Source: Achromobacter aegrifaciens
Lineage (GTDB): Bacteria; Pseudomonadota; Gammaproteobacteria; Burkholderiales; Burkholderiaceae_B
NCBI RefSeq assembly: GCF_902859735.1
Contig: NZ_CADIJY010000001.1
Location: 372,001-436,000, forward strand
Length of the DNA: 64,000 bases
Direction of reading: 5' to 3'
In this document: positions 36,123-44,508 of the stretch, piece after piece
Numbering within the stretch: the first letter of the stretch is position 1
Layout: each line of letters opens with the position of its first letter
Notes under the pieces: model-generated
Told to the model about the DNA's origin: nothing
Database searches by the model: none
The model's input: the letters and a program-made list of their open reading frames with translations, nothing else
Program-made: the position numbers and the translations under genes

Positions 36123-37021
36123 ACTTTCTTCACCTGCAGTTTGCCGCCCAAGAGCCCTTGCGGACGCAGCAGCAGCACGACCATGATGGCCACGAAAGGC
36201 GCAACCACGATGGCATTGGTCGAAATGAACAGCCCCACCAGGTTCTCGGCCACACCGATCACGAAGCCGCCGACCACCGCGCCAGGCAGGCTGGTGATGC
36301 CGCCCACGATGGCCGCGGCGTAGGCCAGGATGGCGATGTGGCCGATGTCGGGAGTGATCAGGATCTTGGGCGTGATGAGCAGCGCCGCGACCGCCGATAT
36401 CAGGCCGGCCAGCGCCCACACCAGCATGCGGATGCGGGTCAGGTTCACGCCCACCAGCCGGGCGGCCTTGGGATTCATACCCACGGCGCGCATGGCGCGG
36501 CCGACCCGGGTATAGGTGAACATGCCGAAAAGCAGCAGCATCACCGTCACGGCGACCGCGAAGATCACCAGGTCCAGCTGGGTCAGCACCGCGTCGCCGA
36601 TGATGATGGCGTCGGTTGATGCCAGCGGCGGCAACGAGCGCGGCGTGTCGCCCAGGCCGGTCTGGCGCACCAGGCCCTTGAGCGCATAGGCCAGGCCCAG
36701 CGTGGCGATCACCATCTGCACGCCCACGCCCTTGGAGGCGATGACGCGCTCCATCACGACGCGCTGGAACAGGCCGGACAGGATGGCCACGGCGGCGAGC
36801 GTGATGGGAATGACGACGAGATAAGGCCAGCCCATTACCAGGGTGAGGAACAGGGCGATGTAGCCGCCGACCATGAAGATCTCGCCCTGGGCGAAATTGG
36901 GCACGTCGGTGGTCTTGAAAATGATCACTACGGCGACCGCCAGCAGCGCGTACACGCTGCCCGTCACCAGTCCCGACAGCACCCCCTGCTGCAGGAACAG
37001 CCAGATATCGGCAAAGCTCAT
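36119..37021 (-). CDS. livH: ABC transporter permease LivH
   Basis: A 300-residue inner-membrane permease: GLVTGSVYALLAVAVVIIFK at the start, NFAQGEIFMVGGY, and GGITSLPGAVVGG near the C-terminus, all LivH hallmarks. It overlaps livM by ATGA and follows livK by about 70 nt. Together with LivK, LivM, LivG and LivF it forms a complete high-affinity importer. Confidence 0.93.
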   Translation of the reverse strand: MSFADIWLFLQQGVLSGLVTGSVYALLAVAVVIIFKTTDVPNFAQGEIFMVGGYIALFLTLVMGWPYLVVIPITLAAVAILSGLFQRVVMERVIASKGVGVQMVIATLGLAYALKGLVRQTGLGDTPRSLPPLASTDAIIIGDAVLTQLDLVIFAVAVTVMLLLFGMFTYTRVGRAMRAVGMNPKAARLVGVNLTRIRMLVWALAGLISAVAALLITPKILITPDIGHIAILAYAAAIVGGITSLPGAVVGGFVIGVAENLVGLFISTNAIVVAPFVAIMVVLLLRPQGLLGGKLQVKKV

Positions 37022-37088
37022 GATGTTCTCCGGCAGCCCGCGCGCTGCTGCGCCAGCGCGCGGGCCAGGCCCAAGGCGGGCCGCTGAT

Positions 37089-38303
37089 TTACTTCTGGTA
37101 CTGCCAGACGCTCTTGAAGGCGCCGGGCACGAGCGACATGTTGGTGCCGTCGAACTTGATGTAGATGGCGGATTCCTGCGCCGCGCGGTCGTTCGGGCCG
37201 AACTCGATCGGACCGGCCATGACGCCGGAGTCGAACTTCATGGTTTCCAGCGCCTGCAGCACTTTTTCGCGGGTGGGCTGCGGGCCGGCGGCCTTGAGCG
37301 CGTTGACCACCGCCATCGCGGGCGGCAGGCCGTAAGGCATGTAGGTCTGCGGATGGCCCGGCTTGGCGGCCAGGTCGGGGTAGGCCTGCTTGTACATGTC
37401 GTACACCCAGGTCAGCTTGGCGCCGCCCGGCACGTCGGACAGCACTTCCTGGATGTAGACGTTCTTGAAGGCGTCCTTGTTGCCCACGTTTTCCACCAGT
37501 TGCTTCAGGTCGGCCGTGCCGTTCACCGCCAGGACGATAGGCTTGTTCCAGCCCAGTTCCTGTGCCTTCTTGATGATGAGCGCGGCGGGGCGGGCGTATG
37601 TCGTCAGCAGAAGCACGTCGGCGTTGGCGGCGCGGATCTTCAGCATGGGCGCGGTCACGTCGGTGATGTTCGGGTTCACCGACTGGACTTGCAGCGATGC
37701 GTCGCCCAGCTGCTTGACCTGGGCCTGCGCGGCCTCCAGGTTCCAGCCGCCGTAGGCGTCGTCATGGTTGATGTAGCCGATCTTCTTGGCCTTAAGGTGC
37801 TCGGCGGCGAACTGCACCATCGAGCCGCCCACGGCGTGCTGGGAGATGGAGAAGGCGCCGTAGATGTACTTGGACGGCGGATACAGCGCGCCGTCGCCCG
37901 AGGCGTTGAGCATGACCAGCGGCACCTTTTCGCGTTCCACGTATTCGCGCGAGGCCACCACCGCGGCCGAGCAGGAACCGCCGTTCAGCAGGAACACCTT
38001 GTCCTGTTCGTTCAGCTTCTTCACCGCGGCGACCAGGTCGTTGGCGTTGCAGCGGTCGTCCTCGATCACCAGTTCGATCTGGCGGCCGTGCACGCCGCCT
38101 TCCTTGTTGACCTTGGCGTACCACATCTTGGCGGCGTTCAGCACGTCAAAGCCGTAGGCCATGCCGCTGCCGGACAAGGGCGCGAACAGACCGATCTTGA
38201 TGGTCTTGTCGGTGATGCCCGGTTCCTGCTGCGCTTGCGCGCCCGTGCTCAGCGCCCATGCGCATAGCGCGGCGGCGGCTGCGTAGCGACTGCTTTTCTT
38301 CAT
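37089..38303 (-). CDS. livK: ABC transporter substrate-binding protein LivK-type
   Basis: A 404-residue periplasmic binding protein of the Peripla_BP_6 type: signal peptide MKKSSRYAAAAALCAWALSTGAQAQ, then IKIGLFAPLSGSGMAYG, VNKEGGVHGRQIELVIEDD and LLNGGSCSAAVVA. The start at 38303 is the first codon after the signal-like N-terminus. It determines uptake specificity for the operon. The binding pocket motif differs from true leucine-binding proteins, which fits an aromatic or alicyclic ligand, but that is inference. Confidence 0.9.
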   Translation of the reverse strand: MKKSSRYAAAAALCAWALSTGAQAQQEPGITDKTIKIGLFAPLSGSGMAYGFDVLNAAKMWYAKVNKEGGVHGRQIELVIEDDRCNANDLVAAVKKLNEQDKVFLLNGGSCSAAVVASREYVEREKVPLVMLNASGDGALYPPSKYIYGAFSISQHAVGGSMVQFAAEHLKAKKIGYINHDDAYGGWNLEAAQAQVKQLGDASLQVQSVNPNITDVTAPMLKIRAANADVLLLTTYARPAALIIKKAQELGWNKPIVLAVNGTADLKQLVENVGNKDAFKNVYIQEVLSDVPGGAKLTWVYDMYKQAYPDLAAKPGHPQTYMPYGLPPAMAVVNALKAAGPQPTREKVLQALETMKFDSGVMAGPIEFGPNDRAAQESAIYIKFDGTNMSLVPGAFKSVWQYQK

Positions 38304-38386
38304 CTTTGTCTCCCGTTCTTTTTTGATGCGCGCCTTTGTTTGGGTGTGGCGCTTTGCTGCGTTGCCGGCCTGGCCGCCGGAATGCC

Positions 38387-39181
38387 TTACTGCATGCGGT
38401 AGCCGCCGTTGACGTCGATGACGCTGCCGGTGATGTAGCCGGCTTCTTCGGACGCCAGGAAGCGCACGGAGGCCGCGACATCGTCCACGGTGCCGATGCG
38501 GCCCAGCGGAATGGCCTGCGCCGCGGCGGCCAGCGCGCCGCTGCTTGTGACGGTGCTGCGCAGCATGTCGGTGTCGATGAGGCCGGGGGCAATGCCGTTG
38601 ACCGTCACGCCCAGGTGCGCGGATTCGCGCGCCATGGCCTTGGTCAGGCCCAGCACCGCGGACTTGGCCGCGATGTAAGACGCGCTGGAGCGGTAGCCGC
38701 CCAGCTGCGCCGCAACCGAGGTGAACGTGACGATGCGGCCGTGCGCCAGCGGCGCGGCCTCGCGCCGGCGCAGGTAGGCGCGGCCGCACAGGAACACGCC
38801 GCGGGCGTTGACGGCGAAGCTGCGTTCCCAGATGTCCAGCGAGGTGTCCTTGATGAGCGGGCGTTCGCCGTTTTCCTGGAACAGCAGCAGGCCGGCGGCG
38901 CTGACGAGCACGGCGATGGGGCCGTGCTGCGCTTCGATCTGTTCGAACGCGTTTTCGACCGAGGACTCATCGCTGACGTCGAAGGCGAGCGACGCGTGCG
39001 GCGCGCCCAGCTCGTCGGCCACGCGGCGGGCGCGCCCGGCGTCCACGTCCGAGACGACGACGCGCAAGCCGGCGCTGGCCAGTTCCTGGCAGATGCGGGC
39101 GCCTATGCCGCCGCCGCCGCCCGTGACGAGCGCAAGACGGGGAGCCGGGCCCTTGCCGGCCGGCGTGGATACATTGGACAT
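38387..39181 (-). CDS. SDR family oxidoreductase (third in operon, promoter-proximal)
   Basis: A 264-residue short-chain dehydrogenase: TGGGGGIGARI (TGxxxGIG), DVDAGRA after beta2 (NAD+), SAAGLLLFQ, and YIAAKSAVLGLTKA with the Tyr-x3-Lys pair. The end is YITGSVIDVNGG. It is the first gene of the long minus-strand operon, 83 nt ahead of livK, and faces the GntR gene across 204 nt carrying two TGTATACA operators. Confidence 0.9.
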   Translation of the reverse strand: MSNVSTPAGKGPAPRLALVTGGGGGIGARICQELASAGLRVVVSDVDAGRARRVADELGAPHASLAFDVSDESSVENAFEQIEAQHGPIAVLVSAAGLLLFQENGERPLIKDTSLDIWERSFAVNARGVFLCGRAYLRRREAAPLAHGRIVTFTSVAAQLGGYRSSASYIAAKSAVLGLTKAMARESAHLGVTVNGIAPGLIDTDMLRSTVTSSGALAAAAQAIPLGRIGTVDDVAASVRFLASEEAGYITGSVIDVNGGYRMQ

Positions 39182-39249
39182 GCTGTCTCCTGGTAGCGTG
39201 CTGTCCGCCTAGGGTGGGACCTGGCCGCTGGTTTGAATTTTTTGCGATT

Positions 39250-39259
39250 ATGTATACAT
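39250..39259. promoter_or_regulatory. GntR-type operator site 1 (ATGTATACAT)
   Basis: Perfect 10-bp palindrome with core TGTATACA, 68 nt upstream of the first SDR start. FCD-class GntR proteins typically bind short palindromes of this kind. The identical core occurs at 39370-39377. Confidence 0.6.
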
Positions 39260-39368
39260 GGATGATTCGCAGGTATAGGGGCTTACCCGGAGTGTTGCTT
39301 GATTTACATCGTGTTTTACGGAGATGTTCCGAAAACTAATAAGGCGCATGACGCCCTATGTATTCTTC

Positions 39369-39378
39369 ATGTATACAA
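39369..39378. promoter_or_regulatory. GntR-type operator site 2 (ATGTATACAA)
   Basis: Contains the same 8-bp palindrome TGTATACA, only 8 nt before the gntR start codon, so occupancy would repress gntR itself. It lies 119 bp from site 1. Confidence 0.6.
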
Positions 39379-39385
39379 TGCGGCT

Positions 39386-40063
39386 ATGGACACGCTATCT
39401 CAACACGTTACCGACACGCTGCGGGACTGGGTGCTGCACGGCAAGTTCAGCCCTGGCGCCCGCCTGGAAGAAATCCCGCTGGCGGAAAAACTGGGGGTGT
39501 CGCGCACGCCGGTGCGCGCGGCGCTGGCGACGCTGGGCAATGAAGGCTTGCTGGAGCATCTGCCCAAGCGCGGCTACACGGTGCGCGCCTACGACATCGG
39601 CGAAATCGTGGCGGCCTACGAGGTGCGCGCGGCGCTGGAAGGGCTGGCCTGCCGGCAGGCGGCCTTGCGCGGGCTATCGAACGACGCCGTGGCGGTGCTG
39701 AAGAATTGCCTGGACGAAGGGGACCGGATCCTGGGCAAGGGGGTCTTGCTGGCCGAGGACCATCTGCCGTATCAGCAGGTGAACATCACCTTGCACAACG
39801 GCATCCTGGAAGCGGCGGGCAACCCCTGGGTGCGGCGCTTCGCGACGCAGGCGCAGGCTATCCCCTACGCCTCGGACCGGATCATCCTGTGGGAAGACCA
39901 CGGGATCATCCTGCGATCGCATGACGACCATCACCGCATCGTCAATGCGATCATCGCCCGCGACGGCGCGCGGGCCGAGGATCTGATGCGCGAACACGTG
40001 TACTACGCGGGCATCATCCTGAAGAACAACTACGAGAGGCTGGCGCAGGCGTACCGGGTGTAA
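39386..40063 (+). CDS. GntR family regulator, FCD (FadR-like) type
   Basis: A 225-residue regulator: N-terminal winged helix (SPGARLEEIPLAEKLGVSRTPVRAALATL, about 21-49) and a C-terminal all-helical FCD ligand domain (AAYEVRAALEGLACRQAA, then HNGILEAAGNP, HHRIVNAI and a final HVYYAG). Asp/His residues in these helices normally hold a metal and a carboxylate effector. I start at the ATG at 39386, not at an upstream TTG reading, because helix alignment begins there. It faces the SDR–liv–flavoprotein operon and is its probable regulator. Confidence 0.92.
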   Translation: MDTLSQHVTDTLRDWVLHGKFSPGARLEEIPLAEKLGVSRTPVRAALATLGNEGLLEHLPKRGYTVRAYDIGEIVAAYEVRAALEGLACRQAALRGLSNDAVAVLKNCLDEGDRILGKGVLLAEDHLPYQQVNITLHNGILEAAGNPWVRRFATQAQAIPYASDRIILWEDHGIILRSHDDHHRIVNAIIARDGARAEDLMREHVYYAGIILKNNYERLAQAYRV

Positions 40064-40083
40064 GGCCCGCCCGCGGTCCAACC

Positions 40084-40737
40084 TCAGGCTGCGGCCGCAG
40101 GCGCCTCGAGGCAGGGATTGAATTCGCCGGTGGCGGGGTCGCGCAGGTACAGCAGGCCGGTGGCCACGCCGAAGTAGGTGCCGTGCAGTTCCAGTTCGCC
40201 CTTTTCGACGCGGCGGCGGATGGAGGGGAAGGTCATCAGGTTGTTCAGGCTGTGCTCGACCACGGCCAGTTCCAGGCGCTTCAGGTTGGCCTGGCGGTCG
40301 CCGGTGCCGGGGCCCAGGCGTTCGGCCACGGGTTCGATCTGCGACATCCACTTGCCGATGAAATCGCCTTTGGTCAGGGGCTTGGCGTCGTCGAAGAACG
40401 AGCGGATGCCGCCGCAGGAAGCATGGCCCAGCACCACGATGTGCTTGACGTTCAGGCCGTTGACCGCGAATTCGATCGCGGCGCTGGTGCCGTGGTACGA
40501 GGATTCCGAGTCAGGGTCACAGGGCGGGACCAGGTTCGCGACGTTGCGCACGACAAACATTTCGCCGGGGCCGGCGTCGAAGATGACTTCAGGCGACACG
40601 CGGGAGTCGCAGCACCCGATGATCAGGATTTCCGGGTTTTGCCCCGATTCGGCCAGCTTCTGGTATCGGCTGCTTTCCGAAGGGAAACGGCCCCCCAGGA
40701 AAGATTGATAGCCTTCGGTAAGTCTTTTTGGAAACAT
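40084..40737 (-). CDS. can: Carbonic anhydrase, beta class
   Basis: A 217-residue beta-carbonic anhydrase that interconverts CO2 and bicarbonate. The zinc site is complete: C43 with the D44–R46 pair in CCDSR, and H105–x2–C108 in LGHASCGG. RNVANLVPP and GTSAAIEFAV are family signatures. The ATG at 40737 (MFPKRLTEGYQSF) is chosen over an upstream in-frame ATG; GAGGAAG lies upstream. No bicarbonate-using gene is adjacent. Confidence 0.93.
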   Translation of the reverse strand: MFPKRLTEGYQSFLGGRFPSESSRYQKLAESGQNPEILIIGCCDSRVSPEVIFDAGPGEMFVVRNVANLVPPCDPDSESSYHGTSAAIEFAVNGLNVKHIVVLGHASCGGIRSFFDDAKPLTKGDFIGKWMSQIEPVAERLGPGTGDRQANLKRLELAVVEHSLNNLMTFPSIRRRVEKGELELHGTYFGVATGLLYLRDPATGEFNPCLEAPAAAA

Positions 40738-40793
40738 GATCTTTTCTTCCTCGTAGCTGGAGCCAGGCGTGCTGGCGCGTCGGCGCACGCAAC

Positions 40794-40820
40794 AAGGGGC
40801 TTCGTGTGGAAGCCCCTTTT
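40794..40820 (+). terminator. Hairpin with U-tract on plus strand, upstream of can
   Basis: 10-bp stem AAGGGGCTTC / GAAGCCCCTT (loop GTGTG) ending in TTTT on the plus strand. It lies in the leader region of the minus-strand can gene; no plus-strand gene precedes it nearby. Confidence 0.6.
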
Positions 40821-40873
40821 ATTGAGTCGACGAACGGAATTTTCCCATATTTGACCTTGCGCCACGCTGTCTA

Positions 40874-40898
40874 AACCCTGAAGTAATCAGGGTTTTTT
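40874..40898 (+). terminator. Intrinsic terminator-like hairpin
   Basis: 8-bp stem AACCCTGA / TCAGGGTT with loop AGTAA, followed by a run of T on the plus strand. It could also end minus-strand transcripts of the FxLYD gene, whose stop lies 36 nt away, but its U-tract favours the plus strand. Confidence 0.6.
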
Positions 40899-40934
40899 CC
40901 GGCAGGCGGGCCATAACGGGCGCCTGGCGGGCGC

Positions 40935-41273
40935 CTAGCGGGCGTCGACGTCCAGCGCGGTGACGCGGGCGAATTGCAGCGGCGTGACGGCCCGGATCTG
41001 CTTGATCTGGCCGGGCGCCAGCGGGCCGATGACGTCGTCGCGAACGCGGCCGATCTCGCGGCCCTGCGAGTCGTACAGCACGAAGGTCAGCATGGCGCTG
41101 TTGATGTGCCGCGCCGACTGGTTGGACAGCAGGCCGGTGATGGCCGACACGTTCTGGTTGACGTCGCGCACGGCCTGGACATTGCCCAGCGTGACGCCGT
41201 AGACCAGGCTCTGCGCGCCGGCGGCGCCGGACAGGCCGGCAAGCAGCGCGAACGAAGCAAGGGCAAGTTTCAT
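40935..41273 (-). CDS. FxLYD domain-containing secreted protein
   Basis: A 112-residue exported protein: signal peptide MKLALASFALLAGLSGAAGAQ, then a small beta-rich domain with the namesake motif FVLYD followed by SQGREIGRVRDDVIGPLAPGQ. FxLYD domains are immunoglobulin-like and of unknown function. AGGAGACC lies upstream of two successive ATG codons (41276 and 41273); spacing favours the second. Confidence 0.7.
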   Translation of the reverse strand: MKLALASFALLAGLSGAAGAQSLVYGVTLGNVQAVRDVNQNVSAITGLLSNQSARHINSAMLTFVLYDSQGREIGRVRDDVIGPLAPGQIKQIRAVTPLQFARVTALDVDAR

Positions 41274-41637
41274 CATGGTCTCCTGTGCAGCCGCGCAGTC
41301 GGACGCCGTTCGGGTCCGCAGGGCGGTCAATGCCTCCTCTACCTTGGGGGCATGCTTATCTCACACCTTTCCCGCCGTGTACACAACGGGGCAAAGGGAT
41401 GAATGGGTAACAGGGTGCTTGGATTGGTCGCAAATTCGCCTGCGTGGATGGCCTGTCCACGAGGGAAGCGGCCGGTGGTTTCAGGGGCATGTAAGGCCTT
41501 GGCGATTCTTGACTTTCCGCACTCTTGCGCAGGGTTCGGGTTTGTTCGATCATGACCGGGCCGGCGATTGGGCCGGCGGATCGTGCGGCCCGCCTTTGCG
41601 ACTGAGTCCAGGCGCGCGGGCGCCAAGGGAGGAACCC
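41274..41637. other. Intergenic region between FxLYD and psiF genes
   Basis: 364 nt of divergent promoter space. It holds the Shine-Dalgarno sites of both genes and a short inverted repeat GTGGA/TCCAC near 41442-41461. I found no clear Pho box, no small ORF with a convincing start and no tRNA-like fold. Confidence 0.5.
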
Positions 41638-41973
41638 ATGCTTTCCCGTACCAGCCAGTTGGCCTCGGCCTTTCTGTTGACCGCTTGTTTTGCTGGCGCA
41701 GCCCTTGCCCAGACCCCCGCAGCTCCCGCCACCGCCAAGACGCCTACGCCGCAACAGCAGCGCATGGCCGACTGCAACAAGTCCGCTGAAGGCAAGAAGG
41801 GCGACGACCGCAAGGCCTACATGAGCAGCTGCCTGAAGGGCGAAACCGCCGCGCCCGCCAAGGAACTCACGCCGCAGCAGCAGAAGATGAAGGACTGCAA
41901 CGCCAAGGCCACCTCGCAGCAACTGACCGGCGACAAGCGCAAGACCTTCATGAGCACCTGCCTGAAAGGCTGA
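41638..41973 (+). CDS. psiF: PsiF repeat protein
   Basis: A 111-residue secreted protein: signal peptide MLSRTSQLASAFLLTACFAGAALAQ and two PsiF repeats (about residues 37-68 and 78-111). Each contains TPQQQ, a Cys in DCN and a second Cys in SSCLKG/STCLKG, so each repeat probably holds one disulphide (C46–C65 and C87–C108). PsiF is named from a phosphate-starvation-inducible gene of E. coli; its biochemical role is unknown. AAGGGAGGAA precedes the ATG at 41638. A bidirectional terminator follows. Confidence 0.88.
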   Translation: MLSRTSQLASAFLLTACFAGAALAQTPAAPATAKTPTPQQQRMADCNKSAEGKKGDDRKAYMSSCLKGETAAPAKELTPQQQKMKDCNAKATSQQLTGDKRKTFMSTCLKG

Positions 41974-42001
41974 TGCCGAAGCAACGCGTCATCTCGCGAA
42001 G

Positions 42002-42039
42002 AAAAATCGCCAGCCCGTGAACCGGCTGGCGATTTTTTT
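42002..42039. terminator. Bidirectional terminator between psiF and amidase
   Basis: 14-bp stem AAAAATCGCCAGCC / GGCTGGCGATTTTT with an 8-nt loop and flanking A and T runs on both sides. It serves the convergent psiF and amidase genes. Confidence 0.92.
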
Positions 42040-42053
42040 GCATGAGGCGCCTC

Positions 42054-43529
42054 TCAGCCGCCGGAACGTCCCGGCCCCTGCAAGCGCCCCAGCACGCTTT
42101 CCAGCGCCAACCCGACCGCCAGCACCTTGCGGTCCTCGCCCGGCAGCCCGTCGACTTCCAATCCCACCGGCAGTCCGTCCGCTGCCAAGCCCGCAGGCAC
42201 GCTCAGCCCCGGCAGGCCGGCGTTGCTGCCCGGATCGACGTTGCGCGCCAGGCGGCCGAAGCTCTCGAAGCTGCTGGCCTCGGGCGTGGCGGCCATCGGC
42301 GGGATCGGCACGGTGGGAAACAGCAGGCCGTCCAGCGCATGCTCCTGGAACGCGCGGCGGTACACGCCGATGAGCTCGTCGCGGTGCGTCGCCATGGCGC
42401 GTTCATAAAGCGGCTGCAGCGGCAGCGCCTCGCCGGAGGGCAGGGGCAGCACGCCAGGCACGATGAGGCCGTCGAAAATTCCTTTGACGTCCGGGCTGGA
42501 AATTTGCGCCACCACCTGTTCGAAGCTGAGGCCCGTGCCGTAGCGGCTGAGATAGTCGGTCAGGTCGCCCTTCTGTTCGTACAGGCAGACCGGCATGCCG
42601 ACCGCGGCGTTGCTGGCTTCCAGGCCCGGCATTTCCAGTTCGACCAGTTGCACGCCGGCCGCGCGCAGCTTGGCCAGCGCGGCATCCGTGACGGCCTGCA
42701 CCTGCGGATCCAGGTCCTTCCAGAAGTAGTCGCACAGGCCCAGGCGCATGCCGGCAGGCGGCAGGGCGGACAAGGGCTGGCGGTCGCCCGTCAGCACCGC
42801 GTCCAGCAGCACGATGTCGTCCATGCTGTTGGCGATGGGCCCCGGCGTATCGCGGGTGTGCGAGATCGGTGTGATGCCGGCGCCGTCGTAGCGGCCCACC
42901 GACGGGCGAAAGCCCACCGCGCCGTTCACCGCCGCAGGCAGGCGCACCGAGGCGCCCGTGTCCGTACCCAGCGCGGCCGGCGTCAGGTGCGCGCCCACCG
43001 CCGCGCCGCTGCCCGAGGACGAGCCGCCAGCGATCAGGCGCGCGTCATAGGCATTGCGCGTGCCCTCGCCGTGCGCGCCGGGAAAGGCGGTGTTGTACCC
43101 CGACACGCCGAAGGCCAGTTCATGCATGTTGGTCTTGCCCACGATGACGGCGCCCGCCTCGCGCAGGCGGCGCACCACCGGTGCGTCCTCGGCCGGACGG
43201 AAATTCTTCAAGGCGGGCGTGCCGGCCGTGTTGGGCAGGCCGGCAACGTGGATGTTGTCCTTGATGGCGATGGGCACGCCCGCCAGTGGCAGCGCGGCCT
43301 GGTCCGCCTGGCCGCGGGCGGCATCCCGGGCGCGGGCCTGGGCCAGCGCGCCTGCGCGGTCCACGGTGATGAAGGCGTTGAGATCGGCGCGCGCCTCGAT
43401 GCGGTCCAGGCAGGCCTGGGTCAGCGCAACGCTGGTGAGGCGGCCCTGCCGGATCAGGGCCGCGGCCTCGGTGACGGTCAGGTCCGCAGGGGACGCGGCG
43501 GGCAATGACTGTTTGGACGTATCGGACAT
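42054..43529 (-). CDS. Amidase signature family protein
   Basis: A 491-residue amidase-signature hydrolase with a full Ser–Ser–Lys triad: K90 in PIAIKDN, cis-Ser near 171 in [12 protein letters not shown], and nucleophile S194 in [12 protein letters not shown]. Such enzymes hydrolyse amides of small carboxylic acids. GatA is excluded by the absence of gatB/gatC and by residue pattern. It stands alone, and the substrate is unknown. Confidence 0.9.
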   Translation of the reverse strand: MSDTSKQSLPAASPADLTVTEAAALIRQGRLTSVALTQACLDRIEARADLNAFITVDRAGALAQARARDAARGQADQAALPLAGVPIAIKDNIHVAGLPNTAGTPALKNFRPAEDAPVVRRLREAGAVIVGKTNMHELAFGVSGYNTAFPGAHGEGTRNAYDARLIAGGSSSGSGAAVGAHLTPAALGTDTGASVRLPAAVNGAVGFRPSVGRYDGAGITPISHTRDTPGPIANSMDDIVLLDAVLTGDRQPLSALPPAGMRLGLCDYFWKDLDPQVQAVTDAALAKLRAAGVQLVELEMPGLEASNAAVGMPVCLYEQKGDLTDYLSRYGTGLSFEQVVAQISSPDVKGIFDGLIVPGVLPLPSGEALPLQPLYERAMATHRDELIGVYRRAFQEHALDGLLFPTVPIPPMAATPEASSFESFGRLARNVDPGSNAGLPGLSVPAGLAADGLPVGLEVDGLPGEDRKVLAVGLALESVLGRLQGPGRSGG

Positions 43530-43622
43530 GACGCTTCCTTACCTGTGCGGGATTCTGTCGAATCCGTACCTATACAGGGGGAAGCGGGCGCTGTCGAGCA
43601 GGTCCCGCCGCCGCTGCAGGAA

Positions 43623-44393
43623 TCAGCCCGGCTTTCTCACCACGATGGTCGCCGTGTCGCTGGTGAAGGATGCGTCGTCCTGCACCTCGAAGTGCGCGCG
43701 CACCACGTCCGGCGCGATGCCGAACATGTGGCGCAGCGCCGCCACCAGCGTCTCCGGGGTGCGCATGCGCACAACCCAGGACTGGAACTCCAGCGGCAGG
43801 CGGCGCGGCGTCAGACCCTGCAGGGTGAAGCCGGCCTCGGTCAGCATGCGGGTCCACTCGGCGACCGAGTAGTCGCGCACGTGCGAGGTGTCGCGCAGCA
43901 CCTCGATGGTCTGCAGCCACGTATCCAGGAGCGGCTCGCCCGGCGACACCACGTCGGCGAACACGGCGATGCCGCCCGGCTTCAGCACGCGGAAGGCTTC
44001 CCGCAGGCCGCGCCCGGCGTCCTGCCAGTGGTGGGTGGAGTAGCGCGACATCACCAGGTCGAACTCGCCGTCGCCGAAGGGCAGGTACTCCGCCTTGCCC
44101 TGGCGGGTGGCCAGATTGGCCAGCCCGCGCTTGGCGGCCTCGCCGGCGACCACGTCCAGCATCTGCTGCGACAGGTCATAGGCGGTGACGTGTTTGACCT
44201 GCGGCGCCACGTGAAAGCTCACGTGGCCGCCGCCACAGCCCAGGTCCAGCAGCCGGGCTTCGGGATGCTGCGCGGCGATGTCGGCCATCTGCAGCAGGTC
44301 TTCGCCCTGCGCGTGTACGGCGCTGGTCAGATAGTCGGTCGCGCGCGGGCTGAATTGGCGGTCGACGGCGGCGTCATGGGTACTGGCGGTCAT
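43623..44393 (-). CDS. SAM-dependent class I methyltransferase (UbiE-like fold)
   Basis: A 256-residue methyltransferase: SAM motif LLDLGCGGGHVSFHVAPQV (about 50-68), QGKAEYLPFGDGEFDLVMSRYSTHH and LREAFRVLKPGGIAVFADV. It resembles Methyltransf_11 small-molecule enzymes. The substrate is unknown. It faces an XRE/MmyB-type regulator across 115 nt, a common pairing for inducible methyltransferases. The ATG at 44393 is chosen because an upstream reading crosses the divergent promoter. Confidence 0.85.
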   Translation of the reverse strand: MTASTHDAAVDRQFSPRATDYLTSAVHAQGEDLLQMADIAAQHPEARLLDLGCGGGHVSFHVAPQVKHVTAYDLSQQMLDVVAGEAAKRGLANLATRQGKAEYLPFGDGEFDLVMSRYSTHHWQDAGRGLREAFRVLKPGGIAVFADVVSPGEPLLDTWLQTIEVLRDTSHVRDYSVAEWTRMLTEAGFTLQGLTPRRLPLEFQSWVVRMRTPETLVAALRHMFGIAPDVVRAHFEVQDDASFTSDTATIVVRKPG

Positions 44394-44508
44394 GGGAATC
44401 CTTGGGTGGCTGGGGCCGGTACAAGGGCGGAAAGCATTTGGAAGCGGCGGCCCAGGCGCTAAGATAGGCGGCCGCCCATACACGTACAAGTCCATTGCTC
44501 ATCCTGGT

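Noticed and set aside
44419-44490. Repeated GTACAAG between methyltransferase and XRE genes
   Set aside because: Only 7 bp, spaced 65 bp and without symmetry; likely chance.
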